Shown here: one piece after another, positions 28,463 to 32,059 of the stretch | How positions within the stretch are numbered: position 1 is the first letter of the stretch | Layout of the letters: the number at the start of each line of letters is the position of its first letter | DNA from: a virus | IMG/VR virus record: IMGVR_UViG_3300048919_000147 | Coordinates: 1-32,059 of that record | Reading direction: 5' to 3' (one strand) | Length of the DNA: 32,059 nt | The notes under the pieces: generated by a model | What the model was told of the DNA's origin: nothing | Database searches by the model: none | Seen by the model: only the letters and a program-made list of their open reading frames with translations | Made by a program: the position numbers and the translations under genes

Positions 28463-28876
28463 TTATTTAATCCCTTTTTCTTTCAAATAAGCATCACGGA
28501 TACATTTTCTCAGGTAGTCATGCTTTCCTCCGTATCTTGTCTTGGCTGCTATCTTCACCCATTCCATTCCGTCTATGTATCTCATTCGGAAGATACAACG
28601 TGTCTGTCCGTCCTCGATAGCTTCAATCCATTCCTTGACTGCCTTTACTGCCTCTTTTTTGAAGTCTAAGGCCTTCTTTCTTTTTTCATACTCGGGCCAA
28701 TCGAAACCTATAACACTTTGCGGTTTTGCATATCCTTCCCGGTAATCATAGATTGTACTGTTGTTTATTCCTGAGTCCGAGGTTTGCATATCCTTTAGTT
28801 CGTATTCTAGGATTGGTATTTCCATTAGAGTCTTTTTATAGTCTTTTAACAGCTTCTTGGTAATCTTAATTTCCAA
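28463..28876 (-). CDS. Phage late-gene regulator, sigma-region-4-like (137 aa)
   Basis: The TTG at 28876 has GGAGG seven bases upstream; the GTG at 28882 is too close to that site. The protein has an N-terminal coiled part (MEIKITKKLLKDYKKTLMEI), a middle with KALDFKKEAVKAVKEWIEAI and a C-terminal helix-turn-helix. The last part (CIFRMRYIDGMEWVKIAAKT, then GGKHDYLRKCIRDAYLKEKG) resembles the region 4 fold of sigma factors found in ArpU/RinA-type phage regulators. These turn on packaging and structural genes, which lie immediately downstream. The tandem repeats at 28429-28457 may be its target. The role is inferred from fold and place. Confidence 0.72.
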   Translation of the reverse strand: MEIKITKKLLKDYKKTLMEIPILEYELKDMQTSDSGINNSTIYDYREGYAKPQSVIGFDWPEYEKRKKALDFKKEAVKAVKEWIEAIEDGQTRCIFRMRYIDGMEWVKIAAKTRYGGKHDYLRKCIRDAYLKEKGIK

Positions 28877-29123
28877 ACTCACGCCTCCCTGCTTCCAGTA
28901 ATTTTAATCTTTCCGCGTCCCACTTTTTCCATAAGGGTTCGCTCTTGCTGATCACTTCGTCTACTGTCTCAAACAAGTATCTACCTCTGTACAGTATCCC
29001 AGTGTCTGCGCAAGCCGAAACTGTTTCTTGTCTGATGCCCCATAGCTCGGTTATTTCCTTGGAGGTAAACTCTCCTTGCTCTTCTCCTCCGTCATACACC
29101 GCGAATATCTTTCTTGCTGCCAT
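28866..29123 (-). CDS. Small phage DNA-binding-like protein (85 aa)
   Basis: The ATG at 29123 follows AGGAGGGATAGCG. The sequence (MAARKIFAVYDGGEEQGEFT, SKEITELWGIRQETVSACAD, TGILYRGRYLFETVDEV) contains a compact helix-turn-helix candidate at residues 20-42 (TSKEITELWGIRQETVSACA), like excisionase or MerR-type heads. It overlaps the start of the late regulator by 11 bases and is likely co-translated with it. Function unknown; DNA binding is inference. Confidence 0.68.
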   Translation of the reverse strand: MAARKIFAVYDGGEEQGEFTSKEITELWGIRQETVSACADTGILYRGRYLFETVDEVISKSEPLWKKWDAERLKLLEAGRREFGN

Positions 29124-29125
29124 CG

Positions 29126-29371
29126 CTATCCCTCCTGTTCCTGAATAGTCTCTATCTCCTTACGCAGATCCCGTAGCTCCTGTAGTTTAAAATAAGCAGC
29201 TCTCTTGATGTCATACTCTCTTGTCATGTTGTATGTATCCTCTAATCTCTGCTCATGCTCATCGAACATGGCTGCAATCTGCCGTAGCCAGTTATCCTTT
29301 GTCTCTAACTCGCTTGCCTGTAGCTGGCATATCTGGAGTGCCTGATCAAGTCTCGTTTCTGCCGCTGTCAT
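29126..29371 (-). CDS. Small coiled-coil phage protein (81 aa)
   Basis: The ATG at 29371 follows GGAGGAGGTAAGGACC; the earlier in-frame Met overlaps this site. The protein (MTAAETRLDQALQICQLQAS, ELETKDNWLRQIAAMFDEHE, REYDIKRAAYFKLQELRDLR) is strongly helical with heptad spacing, ending KEIETIQEQEG. It sits two bases before the 85-aa gene. No family is recognised; such proteins are common in the middle regions of Firmicute phages. Confidence 0.65.
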   Translation of the reverse strand: MTAAETRLDQALQICQLQASELETKDNWLRQIAAMFDEHEQRLEDTYNMTREYDIKRAAYFKLQELRDLRKEIETIQEQEG

Positions 29372-29549
29372 GGTCCTTACCTCCTCCACTCAACATTGAT
29401 AATACAATTATTGATACAGCTAATCCTCCCACGCCCAGTACCGGCTTTGCTATGCCTATCATCAGGGCAAGCATTGCAGCCATTGTAAAGACATACATAG
29501 CAAATAACTTAATAGCCATGGTTGATGCTTCTTTTATGATTTCTTTCAT
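29346..29549 (-). CDS. Small membrane protein (67 aa)
   Basis: The ATG at 29549 lies ten bases after GGAGG and overlaps the upstream stop as ATGA. The product has two hydrophobic segments (about 15-38, IKLFAMYVFTMAAMLALMIG, and 40-55, VLGVGGLAVSIIVLSMLSGG) and a polar tail (GKDHDSGRNET). It could be a phage membrane-associated or superinfection-type protein, but there is no diagnostic motif. It overlaps the following coiled-coil gene by 26 bases. Confidence 0.6.
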   Translation of the reverse strand: MKEIIKEASTMAIKLFAMYVFTMAAMLALMIGIAKPVLGVGGLAVSIIVLSMLSGGGKDHDSGRNET

Positions 29550-29800
29550 GATTCGCATTCCTCCACATATTTATCAATACAAATTGCCAAGCACCCCATA
29601 TCAGAGCTTAATTCTTCAAGCTCGTTATCTTCTGTCCACGAATGTAATTCAGTGTGTGCTGAGCCGCAATAGGGGCATTTCGGTTCTTTACCATTAAGCA
29701 TTTCTTCGCCTACTATAAATTGTTTCTCACAACTTATGCACCCATATTTTCTGTGGTTATCAATATAATGACCTTCTAACCATTCATCTGATCTATACAT
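29546..29800 (-). CDS. Zinc-ribbon phage protein (84 aa)
   Basis: The ATG at 29800 follows AAAGGAGATTAT; a Met seven codons earlier is unsupported. The product (MYRSDEWLEGHYIDNHRKYG, CISCEKQFIVGEEMLNG, KEPKCPYCGSAHTELHSW) has two CxxC knuckles (CISC and CPYC) forming a zinc ribbon. An acidic end (EDNELEELSSDMGC) follows. Such ribbons occur in phage nucleic-acid-binding proteins. It is coupled to the next gene by ATGA. Confidence 0.68.
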   Translation of the reverse strand: MYRSDEWLEGHYIDNHRKYGCISCEKQFIVGEEMLNGKEPKCPYCGSAHTELHSWTEDNELEELSSDMGCLAICIDKYVEECES

Positions 29801-29843
29801 ATAATCTCCTTTTAATACCATTTTGCCTACGTTGGCAATATGG

Positions 29844-30692
29844 TTATTTAGCCGCTGGCATGAACTCTGGAAAGTCGGTTATATCCATCTGTGGATCAGG
29901 GGTATAAATAAGCATTTCTTCCGTTGCTTTTTTATAAAACTGCTTTGCAACCTCAAACCCATAAAAATCCCTGTTGGTTTCCATACATGCTCTACCAGTA
30001 GCGGCGCTTCCGGCGCATGGATCTATTACCACATCACCCGGGTCGGTAAGCACTTCTATCAAATCCTTTAATGTATTAACTGGCTTCTGTGCCGGGTGGA
30101 TTTTCGGAATATCCTTTCCGTCCCGTTTCCACTCAAACCAGTTAAACACCATGTGCCCGGTTCCCCTGATTGTCTTTCCATCTTCATCAATCTGTGCTCC
30201 ATTTCTGAATTTAGGCAGCTTATCACGATATAGCAGTAAGGCGTATTCAGTGGCTCCAACTATTCTCATGTTTGCTTTCAATACCTGCGGAGAATAATTT
30301 TTAATAAATACCAATGGTATATAATTCTTAAATCCATGCTTTTCTGCATATCGCAGTACTGTTTGTATCTGCTCAAAGGCACAAAACACGATCATGCATG
30401 GTGCGTCTGAACTTCTTCCCCTCTGCCCTGCTTTTGCAGGTTCTTTCTTTAATAGCCTGTTGCAGAAATGGAAGTACTCAGCAATATTAAAATTGAAGTC
30501 TGTATTGAACGCCGCTTTCCCGGCAAGTTTGCTTTCGCCGTTCTTGCTGTCGCCGCCCTTATACCACATTGGATTGCTGCCATAGAAGTTATTCCCAATG
30601 TTGTATGGGATATCAGCTATTACAAGCTGTGCTTTCGGTATGTTGTACCTCTTGTAGTTCTGGAAATTATCATTAAATAATTCTGTTTTCAT
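29844..30692 (-). CDS. Amino-group (N6-adenine/N4-cytosine) DNA methyltransferase, beta-class
   Basis: It transfers a methyl group from S-adenosylmethionine to an exocyclic amine of DNA. Motif IV comes first (LVIADIPYNIGN, Asp27-Tyr30 in the 282-residue form) and motif I last (GDVVIDPCAGSAATGRACME), preceded by HPAQKPV. This order marks the beta class. Start choice: the Met at 30692 (MKTELFNDNFQNYKRYN) matches where such proteins usually begin, but no good ribosome site precedes it; an in-frame ATG at 30749 adds 19 residues and also lacks one. No restriction enzyme is adjacent, so it is an orphan phage enzyme, probably anti-restriction or packaging-linked. Confidence 0.86.
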   Translation of the reverse strand: MKTELFNDNFQNYKRYNIPKAQLVIADIPYNIGNNFYGSNPMWYKGGDSKNGESKLAGKAAFNTDFNFNIAEYFHFCNRLLKKEPAKAGQRGRSSDAPCMIVFCAFEQIQTVLRYAEKHGFKNYIPLVFIKNYSPQVLKANMRIVGATEYALLLYRDKLPKFRNGAQIDEDGKTIRGTGHMVFNWFEWKRDGKDIPKIHPAQKPVNTLKDLIEVLTDPGDVVIDPCAGSAATGRACMETNRDFYGFEVAKQFYKKATEEMLIYTPDPQMDITDFPEFMPAAK

Positions 30693-30756
30693 ACTTTTTC
30701 GAAAGGAACCCAGCGCGCTTTTTCCTAGGAAGGTTCCGGCTCCCTTCATTATTTTT

Positions 30757-30927
30757 TTATTTTACTTCCCTTGCCTCATTCCAAATCATATAACCGCTAT
30801 ACTCAAATCTGTCACGCTCTATGTCTTCATCTTCCATTACTGCTGCCGCATCGTTCGCTTCTGCCTCCGTTTCGGCCTCTATAGTCACCTTATGGAAGGA
30901 AGCAAACTCAACCTCATACTTTGGCAT
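30757..30927 (-). CDS. Small acidic phage protein (56 aa)
   Basis: The ATG at 30927 follows GGAGGGCAAT. The product begins MPKYEVEFASFHKVTIEAET, continues AAAVMEDEDIERDRFEYSGY and ends MIWNEAREVK. It is acidic, with a beta-strand N-terminus and a helical middle; the overall pattern resembles short phage proteins with a YxVEF...TIEAxTEAEA start. It lies between the two methyltransferase genes. Function unknown. Confidence 0.65.
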   Translation of the reverse strand: MPKYEVEFASFHKVTIEAETEAEANDAAAVMEDEDIERDRFEYSGYMIWNEAREVK

Positions 30928-30957
30928 ATTGCCCTCCTATTTATGAAAATTTCAGTT

Positions 30958-31860
30958 TTACAGATACTGTTTTAATCCACTCAAAATATGTTTAACCGTT
31001 GGTTTATTCCAGCCATTGCCGCACAGACTACATCTCTTTGAATATGGCAGCCGTTTGTTATTTACAACTACATCGGTGTATCCGTCTGGCAATCCCTGGT
31101 TTCTTTCATACTCTAATTCTGTAAGTTTTCTTGGCTTTCCATTATCTAAAATCTTCTTTTCTTGATATCCACCTTGGACACACGTCAGTGTAGCCATCTT
31201 GAAGTCTGGATTGTAAATACGTTTACACATCTCATTGGTATTTACATTTAAAGTCCCACACACTTTTTTATCTGGAGCAATTATCGTAAAATCTTTCTTA
31301 TAAAAGTATTTACCGTCAACTTCATGTTCCATAATGTCACGGAAAATCATTGCGTTTGTCTTTGGAAGTTCTGGGATATCAAAATTCTTCCAGTAGTATC
31401 TTTCACGATCTTGACACCAAAACATGTTACTATTTATTAATTGTCCTTCCACTCCCAAACATCTATTCATCTCGTATAAATCATCAACATTTGACGGAAT
31501 TACATTTTCAAACATAAACCATTTTGGATTAATCTCTTCAAGCGCTCTAACTGCTTCGTAAAATATTCCAGACTTACCATCAAGTCCACTCGTTATATGT
31601 TCATTATCTATTCGAGTTCTCGATAAGCTCTGGCAGCATGTGCCAGCTAAAATTAAGTCAAAGCCTTTGAATCTTGAAAAATCAGCTCCTATCAGATCGC
31701 CATGATGAATAATATATGGAAAATGATAAGACGATACTGCTATAGCTTCTGGCAAAATTTCATATGTATGATATTCATCAATTGGGATTCCCAATTCTGT
31801 TAATGTTAATAATCCAGTTTCTATACCTCCACATAGTGATAATACTTTTAAACCTTTCAA
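30958..31860 (-). CDS. DNA (cytosine-5) methyltransferase-like protein (300 aa)
   Basis: Motifs in order: I, VLSLCGGIETG near residue 6; IV, AGTCCQSLSRTR with the catalytic Cys76; VI, MFENV (Glu118); VIII, CQDRERYYW (Gln150-Arg154). The last motifs are LTELEYERNQGLPDGYTD and SLCGNGWNKPTV. The order and spacing fit the C5 family, with a short target-recognition part. Two points are unusual: the proline before the catalytic cysteine is replaced by Cys (CCQ instead of PCQ), and the TTG start has no ribosome site while an in-frame TGA lies two codons upstream. It may be fully active, altered, or recently damaged at its 5' end. No partner nuclease is seen. Confidence 0.82.
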   Translation of the reverse strand: MKGLKVLSLCGGIETGLLTLTELGIPIDEYHTYEILPEAIAVSSYHFPYIIHHGDLIGADFSRFKGFDLILAGTCCQSLSRTRIDNEHITSGLDGKSGIFYEAVRALEEINPKWFMFENVIPSNVDDLYEMNRCLGVEGQLINSNMFWCQDRERYYWKNFDIPELPKTNAMIFRDIMEHEVDGKYFYKKDFTIIAPDKKVCGTLNVNTNEMCKRIYNPDFKMATLTCVQGGYQEKKILDNGKPRKLTELEYERNQGLPDGYTDVVVNNKRLPYSKRCSLCGNGWNKPTVKHILSGLKQYL

Positions 31861-31942
31861 TATGTATCAGGAGTAAATCATGATTTATTGTGCGCACAAA
31901 CCTCATTTCCTCCTATTATTTATTTGTCAAGCAAATCCTAAA

Positions 31943-32059
31943 TCAATCGACAAGAATTTCCTTTACTTTTCGCAACTGTTCTAAAGTATAATTCCTGCTT
32001 TTAATCCACGATATATTGCTGATCCACACTGAAAGCCTACTTTTTTCAATGTAATTATT
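31943..32059 (-). CDS. 3' end of a small phage protein (partial)
   Basis: The minus strand is open from the window edge to TGA at 31943-31945. The visible 38 residues (NNYIEKSRLSVWISNISWIK, SRNYTLEQLRKVKEILVD) are helical with a basic patch, like the end of a small DNA-binding protein. There is no start codon inside the window, so the gene continues to the right. Family not recognised. Confidence 0.5.
   Translation of the reverse strand, partial: NNYIEKSRLSVWISNISWIKSRNYTLEQLRKVKEILVD

Noticed and set aside
29221-29697. 158-codon plus-strand frame opposite the small early phage genes
   Set aside because: It is antisense to three genes with good ribosome sites and has none of its own.

Overview
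The window looks like a stretch of a low-GC Gram-positive chromosome, most likely Clostridia and probably Lachnospiraceae. The grounds are strong AGGAGG-type ribosome sites, TTG/GTG/ATG starts, consensus sigma-A promoters, a B. subtilis-type LexA box, an Fe/Mn superoxide dismutase of clostridial type, and a siphophage with Listeria A118-like gene order. The host name is inference; no ribosomal gene is present.

Positions 1-5450 are host or accessory DNA. They hold a 5'-truncated superoxide dismutase gene, several small membrane-protein genes, decayed gene remnants that end in two near-identical terminators, a 61-residue gene behind a consensus promoter whose spacer is a LexA box, an orphan LytTR response regulator with a small upstream partner, and a small plus-strand gene with its own promoter and terminator. 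Next come a DUF3800 gene (5580-6299) and, starting inside its stop codon, a strong promoter followed by about 200 bases rich in hairpins. This is a likely structured RNA beside the prophage lysis end.

From 6536 to the right edge almost everything is on the minus strand and reads as one tailed-phage genome from right to left. Early or middle genes come first (a 3' gene fragment, a cytosine-5 methyltransferase, an amino-group methyltransferase, small zinc-ribbon, membrane and coiled-coil proteins, a sigma-region-4-like regulator). Then follow tandem 9-bp repeats, a tRNA cluster with tRNA-Ile(UAU), the terminase subunits, an HNH/AP2 endonuclease, portal, minor capsid protein, scaffold, major capsid, four A118-type connector and minor capsid genes, tail tube, two tail-assembly chaperones, a 1003-residue tape measure, tail tip and fibre genes, XkdX, holin and endolysin. 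No sheath gene is seen and the tape measure is long, so the virion is a siphovirus. No integrase, repressor or replication genes lie in the window, so the prophage must continue beyond its right edge.

The most interesting structures are: (1) a silent, oppositely oriented alternative 3' end for the last tail-fibre gene, joined by a 13-bp inverted repeat in matching reading frame, which implies an invertible host-range switch; (2) the DUF3800 gene plus structured RNA pair; (3) the LexA-controlled promoter; (4) degenerate tRNA-like elements beside a good tRNA-Ile(UAU); (5) tandem repeats just after the putative late-gene regulator. Five microprotein genes of 27-54 codons inside the phage late operon have good ribosome sites and tight spacing.
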